DNA of 64,000 nucleotides from JAVBMU01 sp031551755 (GTDB lineage: Bacteria; Actinomycetota; Actinomycetes; Actinomycetales; Cellulomonadaceae): NCBI GenBank assembly GCA_031551755.1, contig JAVBNE010000024.1:62001-126000 (forward strand), in the 5' to 3' direction. The notes under the pieces are model-generated. The model did not search any database. It was not told where the DNA came from and worked only from the letters and a program-made list of their open reading frames with translations. Position numbers and translations under genes: made by a program. Shown piece by piece: positions 7,943 through 16,693 of the stretch (the stretch's first letter is position 1; each line of letters begins with the position of its first letter).

Positions 7943-9459
7943 CAGTTCTGCTCCTTCGTGGTTCCCCGCACGAGCGCGAGGACGTCGTCGCGCACCTTCT
8001 CCATGATGTCCAGGTCAGCGGCCTCGACATTGAGCCGCAACAACGGCTCGGTGTTCGAGGCACGCAGGTTGAACCACCACCGGGGGCTGGCGTCCCAGTG
8101 GGAGATCGTCAGCCCGTCTAGTTCGTCGAGGGTCACCGGGCCGGCGCCCTGCTCGGTGACGTAGGCGGTCAGTACCCGGTCCCGGGCAGCGTCCACATCG
8201 GTGACCGTGGAGTTGATCTCGCCGGACGCCACATAGGGCTCGTACATCTGGCCGAGGTCTGACATCGCGTGGGGCTGCCCACCGAGGGCCGCGAGCACAT
8301 GCATGGCGGCGAGCATGCCACTGTCCGCGAAGTAGAAGTCGCGGAAGTAATAGTGCGCGGAGTGTTCTCCCCCGAACACCGCGTCGTTCTGGGCCATCTG
8401 CGCCTTGATGAAGGAGTGCCCCACCCGGGTCCGCACCGTATTCGCCCCAGCCGCCGTGAGGAACTCGGGCACCGCCTGGGAGGTGATGAGGTTGTGGATG
8501 ACGGTGGCCACCCGCCCCGCATTCGACTCCTTCGAGACCTCCCGCAACCCAACCAGCGCCGTGATCGCCGACGGCGAGACCGGGTCGCCGTGCTCATCGA
8601 CCACGAAACACCGGTCGGCGTCGCCGTCGAAGGCCAGGCCGAGGTCCGCATCGTGTTCGACGACGGCCGCCTGCAGGTCGCGCAGGTTCGCCGGGTCGAG
8701 GGGGTTCGCCTCGTGGTTCGGGAAGGTGCCGTCGAGTTCGAAGTACAGCGGGACGATGTCCAAGGGCAGCGGCGCCAGCCCGGCTGCCGTGCCGAGCACC
8801 GCCGGGGCGGTCAGGCCAGCCATCCCGTTACCGGCGTCCACCACGACCTTCAGCGGCCGGATGCCGGCGAGGTCGACCAGCGAGCGCAGAAACGAGCCGT
8901 AGTCGGCGAGCATGTCCAGATCGGTGACCTGCCCCGTGCCCTGTCCGCCTGCCTGCTCGACGCCTGCGCCCAGCTCGCTGACTTGGCCGACCGCGGCATC
9001 GTCGCCGTCCTCGGCCACCTGGCCGGCATCGTTCAGGTACTCCTCCGCGAGACCGCGCACCCGTTCCAACCCGGTGCCCTGCGCCATCGGACGCGCACCC
9101 GCCTGGCAGAGTTTGATGCCGTTGTACTCGGCCGGGTTGTGGCTCGCGGTGAACATGGCGCCGGGCATGTCCAGCACACCCGAGGCGTAGTAGAGGCCGT
9201 CGGTGGAACATAGGCCGATCCGCACGACGTCGACGCCAGCAGCCGTGACCCCGGCGACGAAGGCGTCCACCAGCATCGGGCCGGTGTCGCGCATGTCGTG
9301 ACCCACCACGATGCTGGGCCGGCGATCGGTACCGGCCGGAAGCTCCGCGACGCGGGCGAAAGCCTCGCCGATGGCGCGGGCGACCGTGGGATTCCAGTCA
9401 TCCGGCACGACGCCGCGAACGTCATAGGCCTTGATGAGGCTGCTCAGATCTGAGGGCAC
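7942..9459 (-). CDS. phosphomannomutase/phosphoglucomutase with an internal insertion
   Basis: This 505-residue alpha-D-phosphohexomutase interconverts hexose 6-phosphates and 1-phosphates (mannose and probably glucose), supplying GDP-mannose and nucleotide-sugar synthesis. The catalytic phosphoserine is Ser106 in TASHNPAEYNG, the metal-binding loop DGDADR is at about 278-283, and the substrate loop GEHSAHYYF is present. The C-terminal phosphate-binding domain contains RASNTEPLLRLNVEA. The start is GTG at 9459. Residues about 145-178 form an insertion rich in Gly, Gln, Asp and Ala (GQVAEDGDDAAVGQVSELG) that ordinary homologues lack or have much shorter; the frame stays intact through it. It is translationally coupled to the Trm112 gene. 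Confidence 0.95.
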   Translation of the reverse strand: MPSDLSSLIKAYDVRGVVPDDWNPTVARAIGEAFARVAELPAGTDRRPSIVVGHDMRDTGPMLVDAFVAGVTAAGVDVVRIGLCSTDGLYYASGVLDMPGAMFTASHNPAEYNGIKLCQAGARPMAQGTGLERVRGLAEEYLNDAGQVAEDGDDAAVGQVSELGAGVEQAGGQGTGQVTDLDMLADYGSFLRSLVDLAGIRPLKVVVDAGNGMAGLTAPAVLGTAAGLAPLPLDIVPLYFELDGTFPNHEANPLDPANLRDLQAAVVEHDADLGLAFDGDADRCFVVDEHGDPVSPSAITALVGLREVSKESNAGRVATVIHNLITSQAVPEFLTAAGANTVRTRVGHSFIKAQMAQNDAVFGGEHSAHYYFRDFYFADSGMLAAMHVLAALGGQPHAMSDLGQMYEPYVASGEINSTVTDVDAARDRVLTAYVTEQGAGPVTLDELDGLTISHWDASPRWWFNLRASNTEPLLRLNVEAADLDIMEKVRDDVLALVRGTTKEQN

Positions 9460-9476
9460 GGCCCCCAGCCTAATGG

Positions 9477-11063
9477 TCAGCCGACAGACGCCGGTGCGCA
9501 GACGACAGCGTTGGACGTGCTCACGATGATCTGACCGCAGTCGTCAAGATATGCCCGCGCATCCGGCCGGTCTCGTTCGATCTCGGCTTGGATCGAGGTG
9601 AACACCTCGACGGGTCCGCGCGCCTTGATCCCCCTGGGAGGCACATCCAGATCCGTCAGGATCTGGTACTCGGGTAGCTGCCACCAGCCGTCGACCGGGA
9701 GCACCGTGGCCCCCGAGTCGACGATCGCCTTCGCCGCCGCCTGCTGGTCGACCAGCAGTTCGTGCCCGCTGTCGTCCTCGACCGCCCGGAAACCCTGGCC
9801 GGCCACGAGCAGCGCACAGCCCCCCACGAGGGTCACCGCACCAGCGTGAGCCACCATTCGCAGAGCCGGCCGGGCCGCTGTCGCGAGGTACCGCAGAGCC
9901 GCCACCGTGACGATCGCGGCGCACGGCAACAGGAGCAGCATGCTTGGCAACCCCTGTCGCACGCTGTCCTGCCGGGACGACAACGCCCAGGCGCCGAGCA
10001 TCGCCACGGCGGCCAGGGCCAATGCCACCACGGCGCACCAGGCCATCCAGCGCCGCAGTCCGGCATCGTCGAGTGCGGCGGCGGGACGGGCGAACTGCTC
10101 ACGGCCCCTCCCCCGAACCGCCGCGACCGTGGCCACGAGGACCAGCACGCCCGAGGCGATGATGAGCACCACCGACCATGGGGACAACAGCCCGAACCAG
10201 CTGCCCAATCGGCTCACGAGGGCCGACTCGCCGGTTTCCGAACGGATGAACTGGACTGTCTCGATCACGGAGTCGAACCAGCCGCGCGGACTCAAGGTGA
10301 GCGCGCGGAACGCCTCGAAGACCAACGTCGGCCCCACGACCGCTCCCGCACAGCCCAGGGCTTCCCGCCGCGTCCAAGAACGCCGCGCGAACCACCTCGC
10401 GAGCAACATGACCACCAGCACGATCACGGAGGCGGTTAGAAAACTGAGCTTGACCTGCAGCGCCAGGCCGATGGCGACCCCGCCCCACACCGGACGGGCG
10501 CTGGCGAAGGCAAGAACGGCGGTCACCAACAAAGCCGTCGCCGGGATTTCACCCACGACCCGGCCGGGTACGAGGCTGTTGGTCGCGAGTGCCGGGACCC
10601 CCACCAGGATCGCCAAGGGCGCCACGAGCGCCGCCAGCCCGGCCCACCGGCCCGCGACGAGGTTACCCAGCCGGAAAGAGACGAACAGGTACAGGAGGAA
10701 GAAGAGGATAGGCACGAGACGCACCGCAGCTAGGGTGCCGCCGGAGGCCGCCCAAAGGAGTGCGGTCGGCACGAGCACCACCGGCCCGGTCGACACGAAG
10801 GGGTCGAAGAGCTTGTCGCCGCCGGCGAACCGCGCCCCGTTGGAGGCATAACCCACCCCGTCCGCGAGGTTCTTCGACACGGTGAGGTTGTAGGCCTCAT
10901 CGAACTCCAGACCGTTTCCGAACTGCCGCAGCACGAGAACCAGGTAAGCGGCCAGCGCACCGATCAGCAGAACCCAGTACGTGACACGAACCCACCGGAT
11001 GGCCCGTGCCGATGTCGCGATCGGTGTCGCGGCCGGTGTCGCGGCCGGGGGTGCCAACCTCAC
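9477..11063 (-). CDS. multi-pass GT-C-like membrane glycosyltransferase
   Basis: This 528-residue protein has about 11-12 hydrophobic segments. Just after the first of them is GLEFDEAYNLTVSKNLADG, the Asp55-Glu56 motif that GT-C glycosyltransferases (families GT39/GT83-like) place in the first extracytoplasmic loop. GT-C enzymes move a sugar from a polyprenyl phosphate to an acceptor outside the membrane. The C-terminal 120 residues are a soluble domain. Its start overlaps the stop of the upstream GT2-GtrA gene by 4 bases, so the two probably act together, with the GT2 protein making and flipping the lipid-linked sugar donor. The acceptor is unknown. Confidence 0.8.
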   Translation of the reverse strand: MRLAPPAATPAATPIATSARAIRWVRVTYWVLLIGALAAYLVLVLRQFGNGLEFDEAYNLTVSKNLADGVGYASNGARFAGGDKLFDPFVSTGPVVLVPTALLWAASGGTLAAVRLVPILFFLLYLFVSFRLGNLVAGRWAGLAALVAPLAILVGVPALATNSLVPGRVVGEIPATALLVTAVLAFASARPVWGGVAIGLALQVKLSFLTASVIVLVVMLLARWFARRSWTRREALGCAGAVVGPTLVFEAFRALTLSPRGWFDSVIETVQFIRSETGESALVSRLGSWFGLLSPWSVVLIIASGVLVLVATVAAVRGRGREQFARPAAALDDAGLRRWMAWCAVVALALAAVAMLGAWALSSRQDSVRQGLPSMLLLLPCAAIVTVAALRYLATAARPALRMVAHAGAVTLVGGCALLVAGQGFRAVEDDSGHELLVDQQAAAKAIVDSGATVLPVDGWWQLPEYQILTDLDVPPRGIKARGPVEVFTSIQAEIERDRPDARAYLDDCGQIIVSTSNAVVCAPASVG

Positions 11064-12346
11064 GGGCGTCCGCCGTCGACCGTGGAATCAGCCGGATCCG
11101 CGGTCTCGGCCGTGAGAATCACCGGGCTGGCCGGACGGACCCGCCCCGGAGGCATGCTCTGGGGCACCGAGCCGATCGGATGGAATGTCCACATCCGGTT
11201 GGCGATGAACTGCAGGACGGCGATCACGGGCAAGGTCACGAGTTTCGCCCACATGGCTCCCATACCCCGGGTGATCAGCAGATCGAGCAGTCCCGTCGAG
11301 AGCGCCAGCCCGCTCAAGCCCACCGCGAAGAACTTTGTCATTCGCTGAACCTGGTGATCGAGTCGAGCGAAGGTGAACCGCGAGTTCAAGAAGAAGCTGA
11401 CCATGATGCCGCAGACCACCGAAACGATGTTGGCCGCGATGTGGTGCACATTCGTGTGCTGCAAACCCCAAAAGACCGCATAGTCGGTCGCGGCACCGAG
11501 ACCGCCCAGCACCACGTAGGAGGCGAACTGCCGGGCCACCGCCCACCAGCGCGATCCGGCGACGGGAACCGTCACCGGGGCGGTTACCGAGTTGGGCCGG
11601 GCAATCGTCGCCCGCGGGGTGCGGAACCACTCCAGAACGGCATCTCGGCAGAACAGCAGGAACCGCTTGGACGGCAGCGTCCGGCGGCGCTGCCCCCAAG
11701 TCGAACCCAGCGCAGTCTCACCCCGGCGAGGCACGGAGACAACCGGGATCTCCTCGACCCGCAAACCCTCGGCCCGGGAGATCGACGACACCAGAAGGTT
11801 CGGTGTCATCGCACGTAGTGGCAGAACAGCCAGCAGATCGGCTAGGACATCGCGCCGGTAGATCCGCAGCGGCGTGTTCGCGTCCATCGGCCGGCTGCCA
11901 GCACGCATACCCACCAGGGCCCGGGTGATCGCACTGGTCAACCGCCGGAACAATGCGTCACCACGCTGCGTGCGAACTCCTTCGACGATGTCCGCGCCTG
12001 TGGTCAATGAGTGGGCGACGGCCGTGGCGACGTCTTCGCCGAGGAACTGGCCATCACCGTCCGTCGCCACGATCAGGTGGGCACCGGTTTCCACACCTGC
12101 CCGCAGCGCACTGACCGTCGACGGACCGTGTCCGCTGTTCACCTCATTGACCCGCACTGTGACCCGCAAGCCGCCGGCTCGGCAGCCGGCTGCCACGGCG
12201 ACAGTTTGGTCGGTCGAGCAATCGTCGATGATGACAAAATGTACGAAGTACTCGCTCAACGCGACGGACAACTCCCCGAGGAACTCCGCAAGACCGGCTG
12301 CCTCGTTATAGGCCGGCATGACCACGGCAAGTGTGGCCTTATTCAT
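11060..12346 (-). CDS. family 2 glycosyltransferase fused to a GtrA-type membrane domain
   Basis: This is a protein of about 428 residues. The N-terminal half is a polyprenyl-phosphate sugar synthase-like GT2 domain (VVMPAYNEAAGL; IDDCSTDQ near 40; TDGDGQF near 95). The C-terminal part (about 280-400) is a four-helix GtrA domain (YVVLGGLGAATDYAVFW, then NSRFTF and NRMWTF). GT2 members make undecaprenyl- or decaprenyl-phosphate sugars, and GtrA proteins are thought to help flip them. The start is ATG 12346, with GGAAGGACAAAAT upstream; the short frame above it carries no signal. It is coupled to the GT-C-like gene through an ATGA-type overlap, giving a donor-synthesis plus transfer pair. Confidence 0.9.
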   Translation of the reverse strand: MNKATLAVVMPAYNEAAGLAEFLGELSVALSEYFVHFVIIDDCSTDQTVAVAAGCRAGGLRVTVRVNEVNSGHGPSTVSALRAGVETGAHLIVATDGDGQFLGEDVATAVAHSLTTGADIVEGVRTQRGDALFRRLTSAITRALVGMRAGSRPMDANTPLRIYRRDVLADLLAVLPLRAMTPNLLVSSISRAEGLRVEEIPVVSVPRRGETALGSTWGQRRRTLPSKRFLLFCRDAVLEWFRTPRATIARPNSVTAPVTVPVAGSRWWAVARQFASYVVLGGLGAATDYAVFWGLQHTNVHHIAANIVSVVCGIMVSFFLNSRFTFARLDHQVQRMTKFFAVGLSGLALSTGLLDLLITRGMGAMWAKLVTLPVIAVLQFIANRMWTFHPIGSVPQSMPPGRVRPASPVILTAETADPADSTVDGGRP

Positions 12347-12497
12347 ATTTTGTCCTTCCACGGGGGTGGAGCACAGCACACCCTGAGGCAAGAGTGTGCT
12401 TTGTCATGAAACCGATACCGAAATACGGCATCGACGTACCAGTCGATCAAAAGGCACGGGAAACGTAACGCCAGCTCAGTCAACTGGCAAACGTAAG

Positions 12498-12527
12498 AGG
12501 CGACCGTCAGTTACCTGACGGTCGCCT
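12498..12527 (-). terminator. terminator of rfbB
   Basis: A 13-bp perfect stem (AGGCGACCGTCAG paired with its complement) closes a 4-base TTAC loop. It lies 28 bases past the rfbB stop codon. Reading along the minus strand, the stem is followed by TCTTACGTTT. The remaining bases from 12347 to 12497, between this hairpin and the GT2-GtrA start, are the leader and promoter region of that operon; no clear -10 box was picked out. Confidence 0.75.
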
Positions 12528-12554
12528 TGAGCGATGGGGACGAGTTGCCGCGAG

Positions 12555-13550
12555 CTATTGTCCAGCTTTCGCATATTTGGCCTCGGTCGCGGCCTTGGCC
12601 GGCCGCCACCACTGCTCATGCCGGCGATACCAATCGACCGTCTGTTCCAGGCCCTCCCGGAACTCCGTGTACCGGGGTGCCCAGCCCAGCTCGCGCCGCA
12701 GCTTCGTCGAGTCGATCGCATACCGCAGGTCGTGGCCGGCGCGGTCGGTCACCAGGTCGAAGTCGCTGGCATCCTGTCCGAAGATCTCCAGCAGTGTCCG
12801 CACGACGTCCAAGTTGCTCTGCTCACCGTCGGCCCCGATGAGGTAGGTCTCGCCGACCACACCTCTCTCGATGATGGCCCAGACGGCGTCGTTGTGGTCG
12901 GCCACATGGATCCAGTCGCGCACATTCAACCCTGCGCCGTAGAGCCGGGGCCGCACACCATCGATCAGATTAGTGATCTGGCGGGGAATGAACTTTTCGA
13001 TGTGCTGATACGGACCGTAGTTATTCGAACAGTTAGAGATCGTGGCCCGCACCCCGAAGGACCGCACCCACGCGCGGACAAGCAGGTCACTCGACGCTTT
13101 CGTCGACGAATACGGCGACGACGGGTTATACGGGGTGTATTCGGTAAATCGCTCCGGATCATCGAGTTCGAGGTCGCCGTAAACCTCATCCGTCGAAATA
13201 TGGTGCAGCCGTACATCGTGTTTACGCACGGCTTCCAGCAAGGCGAAGGTACCCATCACGTTGGTCCGCAAGAACGGGCTGGGGTCCGTCAGCGAGTTGT
13301 CGTTATGCGATTCCGCCGCGAAGTGCACGACGACATCGGCGTCCGCGACCAGCCGGTCGACGAGTTCGGCGTCCGCTATGTCCCCTACCCGAAGGTCGAT
13401 CCGGTCCCGTACCGGATCGAGCGAGGCCGCATCGCCCGCATAGGTCAGTGCATCCAGCACCGTCACCCGCACATCCGGCCGTTCGGTCACCGCCGAATGC
13501 ACGAAGTTGGAGCCGATGAACCCGGCCCCTCCGGTCACCAGAACGCGCAT
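12555..13550 (-). CDS. rfbB: dTDP-glucose 4,6-dehydratase
   Basis: This 331-residue extended SDR enzyme is the second step of dTDP-L-rhamnose synthesis: dTDP-glucose to dTDP-4-keto-6-deoxyglucose. The NAD-binding TGGAGFIGS is at 6-14. The catalytic TDEVYG at 120-125 supplies the Asp-Glu pair that distinguishes 4,6-dehydratases, and YSSTK (Tyr147, Lys151) is the SDR active site. The start is ATG 13550 after GAGGGCTCAG; the long frame upstream of it overlaps rfbA in antisense and is not coding. The gene is divergent from rfbA, separated by 117 bases that must hold both promoters, so the first two pathway steps can be regulated together. Confidence 0.97.
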   Translation of the reverse strand: MRVLVTGGAGFIGSNFVHSAVTERPDVRVTVLDALTYAGDAASLDPVRDRIDLRVGDIADAELVDRLVADADVVVHFAAESHNDNSLTDPSPFLRTNVMGTFALLEAVRKHDVRLHHISTDEVYGDLELDDPERFTEYTPYNPSSPYSSTKASSDLLVRAWVRSFGVRATISNCSNNYGPYQHIEKFIPRQITNLIDGVRPRLYGAGLNVRDWIHVADHNDAVWAIIERGVVGETYLIGADGEQSNLDVVRTLLEIFGQDASDFDLVTDRAGHDLRYAIDSTKLRRELGWAPRYTEFREGLEQTVDWYRRHEQWWRPAKAATEAKYAKAGQ

Positions 13551-13667
13551 CTGAGCCCTCCACAAGGTTGACGAACCGCCAAGAAGTCTAGGCGGTACCG
13601 GTCTCGTTGGGGACACCGTCGCACACTTCACCCGGGCACCCGGCCCACCATGTGAGAACCTTCGTGC

Positions 13668-14531
13668 GTGAAAGGCATCATTCTGGCCGGCGGGTCCGGC
13701 ACACGACTCCACCCGATAACCCTCGGCATCAGCAAGCAGATCGTTCCGGTGTACGACAAGCCGATGATCTACTACCCGCTCTCGACCCTTCTGTTGGCAG
13801 GCATCAACGAGGTCCTGGTCATCACCACCCCGCACGACGCGCCTTCGTTCCATCGCCTGCTCGGAGATGGCTCCCAGTTCGGCATCTCGATCACCTACGC
13901 GGTGCAGGAGCGGCCTGCGGGGTTGGCGCAGGCATTCGTGCTCGGCGCAGACTTCATCGGTGACGACGCGGTCACCCTGGTGCTGGGCGACAACATCTTC
14001 TGGGGTCCCGGTCTCGGCGACCAGCTCCAACGGTTCGCGGACATTGACGGTGCTGCTGTCTTCGGCTACCGGGTCAGCGACCCCAGCGCCTACGGCGTCG
14101 TCGAGTTCGATGCCGACGGACGGGCGCTGAGCATCGAGGAGAAGCCCGTCCGCCCAAAGAGCAACTACGCCGTTCCGGGGCTGTATTTCTACGACAACGA
14201 CGTCGTCGAGATCGCACGGAATCTGCGTCCCTCGTCACGCGGCGAATATGAGATCACCGACGTCAACCAGCATTACCTGGCTGCGGGCCGACTCAACGTC
14301 ACCATTCTGCCGCGCGGCACCGCCTGGCTGGATACCGGCACGGTCGACTCGCTCCTGGAGGCTGCCGACTTTGTCCGGACGATCGAAAACCGGCAGGGTA
14401 TGAAGATCGGCGCGCCCGAAGAGGTCGCCTGGCGGCGCGGTTTCCTCACCGACGATGAGCTACGCGAACGCGCCCAGCCGCTGGTCGCCTCCGGCTACGG
14501 CACCTACCTGCTGAGCCTGCTGGACAACTGA
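13668..14531 (+). CDS. rfbA: glucose-1-phosphate thymidylyltransferase
   Basis: This 287-residue enzyme is the first step of dTDP-L-rhamnose synthesis: glucose 1-phosphate plus dTTP to dTDP-glucose. The nucleotide-binding GGSGTRLHP is at 8-16. YDKPMIYYPLSTL, LVLGDNIFWGPGL, EEKPVRPKSNYAVPGLYFYD and the C-terminal GTAWLDTGTVDSL are all canonical for RmlA. Its start is the GTG at 13668, directly before KGIILAGG. The length matches the short RmlA class with the C-terminal helix bundle. It is divergent from rfbB and convergent with rfbD, with a strong shared terminator between this gene and rfbD. Confidence 0.97.
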   Translation: MKGIILAGGSGTRLHPITLGISKQIVPVYDKPMIYYPLSTLLLAGINEVLVITTPHDAPSFHRLLGDGSQFGISITYAVQERPAGLAQAFVLGADFIGDDAVTLVLGDNIFWGPGLGDQLQRFADIDGAAVFGYRVSDPSAYGVVEFDADGRALSIEEKPVRPKSNYAVPGLYFYDNDVVEIARNLRPSSRGEYEITDVNQHYLAAGRLNVTILPRGTAWLDTGTVDSLLEAADFVRTIENRQGMKIGAPEEVAWRRGFLTDDELRERAQPLVASGYGTYLLSLLDN

Positions 14532-14550
14532 ACCTGCCGACCCGGAGCCC

Positions 14551-14588
14551 TGGGCGAGTGCCGCGGCTCGAGCCGCGACACTCGCCCA
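14551..14588. terminator. bidirectional terminator between rfbA and rfbD
   Basis: A long inverted repeat pairs TGGGCGAGTG (14551-14560) with its complement at 14579-14588 and CGCGGCT (14562-14568) with AGCCGCG (14571-14577), with one mismatch between the two blocks. It lies 20 bases after the rfbA stop and 35 bases after the rfbD stop, so it can serve both convergent genes. Confidence 0.85.
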
Positions 14589-14622
14589 AACCCTCGTGGT
14601 GGCCTAGTCCGGGCCTGGCCTT

Positions 14623-15471
14623 CTACAGCCCGAGAACCGCGGCGGCCGCAGCTGGCCAGCGTTCATCCCAACGGCCGATCGGCTCAACCCCGACAGCCCG
14701 CAGCCCGTCGTGGCCCAACACCGAGTACGCCGGGCGCGGAGCGGGGCGTTCCAGGGCCGAGGACGCCATCGGGCGAACCATGCCCGGATCGAATCCGGCC
14801 GCCGCCACAGCGGCCTGGGCGAACCCGTGCCAGGATACCGATCCCTCAGACGTCCCGTGGTAAGCCCCACCCGGAACCTGGGCGTCGACGAGCCGCAGGA
14901 TCAGGTCCGCGAGGTCGACCGTCCAGGTGGGCTGTCCGACCTGATCGTTCACGACGTCCAGGTAGTCGCGCTGGCCGGCCGCCGTCGCGATGGTCTTGGG
15001 AAAACACCGACCGTGAGCACCGTAGAGCCAGGCGGTGCGCACGACGATGGTCTCCGGCAGCGCCGCCGCGGCCGCCCACTCCCCCGCGGCCTTCGTCCGT
15101 CCGTAAGCGCCTGCCGGGTTCATCGCGGCGTCCTCGGCATACGGTTCCCGCGCTTGGCCGTCGAAGACGTAGTCAGTCGAGACCTGCACCAGCCGGCCCC
15201 CGTGAACCGCCGCGGCCCGTGCCAGCAGGTGAGGGCCGACGGCGTTGACCGCGAAAGCGGCGGCCTCAGCCGCCTCGGCGCCGTCGACATCGGTGTAGGC
15301 CGCGCAGTTCACGACCACGTCCTGACCGCGCACCGCCGCCAGCACCGCACGCTCCTCCCGGATATCGACCTCCTCCTGGGTCACGCCGCGGACATCGGCG
15401 CCCACCAGTTGAAGTCGCTCCACCACATCACGGCCGAGCATCCCGCCCGCTCCGATGACCAGCCAGCGCAT
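14623..15471 (-). CDS. rfbD: dTDP-4-dehydrorhamnose reductase
   Basis: This 282-residue enzyme performs the last step of dTDP-L-rhamnose synthesis, the NAD(P)H-dependent reduction of the 4-keto group. The nucleotide-binding GAGGMLGRD is at 7-15. NCAAYTDVDGAE, STDYVFDG (98-105) and the SDR pair Tyr123/Lys127 in YGRTK are RmlD signatures. The start is ATG 15471, with a GAGAGAAG ribosome site directly upstream; the frame above it lacks homology. It is divergent from rfbC, with 94 bases between them, which mirrors the rfbB/rfbA arrangement. In many actinobacteria rfbC and rfbD are fused; here they are separate genes. Confidence 0.95.
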   Translation of the reverse strand: MRWLVIGAGGMLGRDVVERLQLVGADVRGVTQEEVDIREERAVLAAVRGQDVVVNCAAYTDVDGAEAAEAAAFAVNAVGPHLLARAAAVHGGRLVQVSTDYVFDGQAREPYAEDAAMNPAGAYGRTKAAGEWAAAAALPETIVVRTAWLYGAHGRCFPKTIATAAGQRDYLDVVNDQVGQPTWTVDLADLILRLVDAQVPGGAYHGTSEGSVSWHGFAQAAVAAAGFDPGMVRPMASSALERPAPRPAYSVLGHDGLRAVGVEPIGRWDERWPAAAAAVLGL

Positions 15472-15520
15472 ACTTCTCTCCTCAGGGTCCGAATGGATCT
15501 GCCAGGCGGCCATCCCTCGC

Positions 15521-15526
15521 TATAGT
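15521..15526 (+). promoter_or_regulatory. -10 element for rfbC
   Basis: TATAGT fits the actinobacterial -10 consensus TANNNT and lies 40 bases before the rfbC ATG. A purine-rich ribosome site (AAAGGATG) follows upstream of the ATG. No clear -35 hexamer is visible. Confidence 0.5.
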
Positions 15527-15565
15527 GCGTGACGACCGCCAACGCCCGACAAAGGATGACACACG

Positions 15566-16180
15566 ATGCAGCTCAGCGAACTCGCGATCCCGGGTGCCTG
15601 GCAGGTCGTTCCCAAGCAGTTCGCGGACGACCGTGGGGTCTTCCTCGAGTGGTTCAAAGACCCCGCTTTCGTCGAGGCCACCGGTCGTCGCCTCGATCTC
15701 CAGCAGGCCAACGCCTCGGCATCCGCGGCCGGTGTCGTGCGCGGCATCCATTTCGCCGATGTCCCACCTGGGCAGGCGAAATACGTGACCTGCGTGCGCG
15801 GCTCGGTCATCGATGTGATCGTCGACATCCGGGTGGGTTCACCGACGTTCGGCCAGTGGCAGGCGGTCCCGCTCGACGACGCCGACCGGCACGCCGTCTT
15901 CCTCAGTGAAGGGTTGGGCCACGGCTTCATGGCCCTGACCCCGGATGCCACCGTCATCTACCTGTGCTCCAGTACGTATGCGCCTGGCCGCGAGCACGGC
16001 ATCAACCCACTCGACCCCGACCTGGGTATCGAGTGGCCCACCCAGGATGCTTCCGGAGCCGCGCTCGAGCCGCTGTTGTCATCCAAGGACACCGAGGCGC
16101 CGGGCCTGCACGAGGCCGCCGCTCAGGGACTGCTGCCCACCTGGGAGCAAACGCAGGAGTTCATCCGTTCGTTGGGGTGA
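15566..16180 (+). CDS. rfbC: dTDP-4-dehydrorhamnose 3,5-epimerase
   Basis: This 204-residue cupin enzyme epimerises C3 and C5 of dTDP-4-keto-6-deoxyglucose, the third step of dTDP-L-rhamnose synthesis. The family motif GVVRGIHFADVPPGQAKYV contains the catalytic base His62 and Lys72. SEGLGHGFMAL and YLCSSTYAPGREHGI complete the cupin core and supply the active-site tyrosine region. The N-terminus (IPGAWQVVPKQFADDRGVF) matches the usual start of the family. A -10 box (TATAGT) and a ribosome site precede the ATG. Together with rfbA, rfbB and rfbD it completes the pathway inside 3.6 kb. Confidence 0.96.
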   Translation: MQLSELAIPGAWQVVPKQFADDRGVFLEWFKDPAFVEATGRRLDLQQANASASAAGVVRGIHFADVPPGQAKYVTCVRGSVIDVIVDIRVGSPTFGQWQAVPLDDADRHAVFLSEGLGHGFMALTPDATVIYLCSSTYAPGREHGINPLDPDLGIEWPTQDASGAALEPLLSSKDTEAPGLHEAAAQGLLPTWEQTQEFIRSLG

Positions 16181-16254
16181 TTCCCGCGACGGAAGCTACC
16201 CATGCACCGGAGGCTGACCTGCCAGGCGCGGCCGTCCGGTTCCCGCGCGGTGGG

Positions 16255-16611
16255 CTACTCGCCGTCGGCCCTTAGAACACGAAGGTGGCCGCGGCGACCG
16301 ATCTCCGTCACCGTCTCAGGCTCGGGCCGCGGCGCGGCGACTTTACCTGCCTCGCGCACCGCATCCGCGAGGGCGGTCAGATCGTCATCACTCGGACCTG
16401 CATCCTGGAACGCCGTCGCGAGCCGCACCACTTCCCAGCCCCGGGGCGCCGTGAGCCGTTGAGCATGGTCGGAACACAAGTCGTAGGAATGCGGTTCTGC
16501 CAGATGGGCCAGCGGCCCGAGGACTGCGGTGGAATCCGCATAGACGTAGGTGAGGGTCGCCACAGCAGGCTGCGCGCAGGCGGTGCGCGAACACAGGCGG
16601 ACGGATCTCAC
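16255..16611 (-). CDS. DUF3499 family protein
   Basis: This 118-residue protein has the pattern of the actinobacterial DUF3499 family: CSRTAC near the N-terminus (Cys7, Cys12), VATLTYVYADSTAVLGPLA, EPHSYDLCSDHAQRLTAPRG (Cys46, His49) and WEVVRL. The paired Cys/His positions suggest a small zinc ribbon. Its function is unknown. The start is GTG at 16611. It is divergent from the metallopeptidase-like gene, and this pairing, together with DUF5719, the large glycosyltransferase and WhiB2, is a conserved actinobacterial neighbourhood, so a shared cell-envelope or division role is plausible but unproven. The 74 bases between rfbC and this gene show no clear terminator. Confidence 0.9.
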   Translation of the reverse strand: MRSVRLCSRTACAQPAVATLTYVYADSTAVLGPLAHLAEPHSYDLCSDHAQRLTAPRGWEVVRLATAFQDAGPSDDDLTALADAVREAGKVAAPRPEPETVTEIGRRGHLRVLRADGE

Positions 16612-16680
16612 GTGGTGACGATACGCCGCACCCCAACCCTTGGATAACGCACACGCCGGACCGGCGGACGGTCCTTGGTC

Positions 16681-16686
16681 TACAGT
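16681..16686 (+). promoter_or_regulatory. -10 element of a leaderless promoter
   Basis: TACAGT (TANNNT type) lies 7 bases before the ATG at 16694 and there is no ribosome site between them. This spacing is the usual sign of a leaderless transcript in actinobacteria and supports the choice of 16694 over the ATG at 16640. Confidence 0.6.
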
Positions 16687-16693
16687 CGGTCAA

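Noticed and set aside
14623..16180. Fusion of rfbC and rfbD as found in some actinobacteria
   Set aside because: The two genes are on opposite strands with separate starts.
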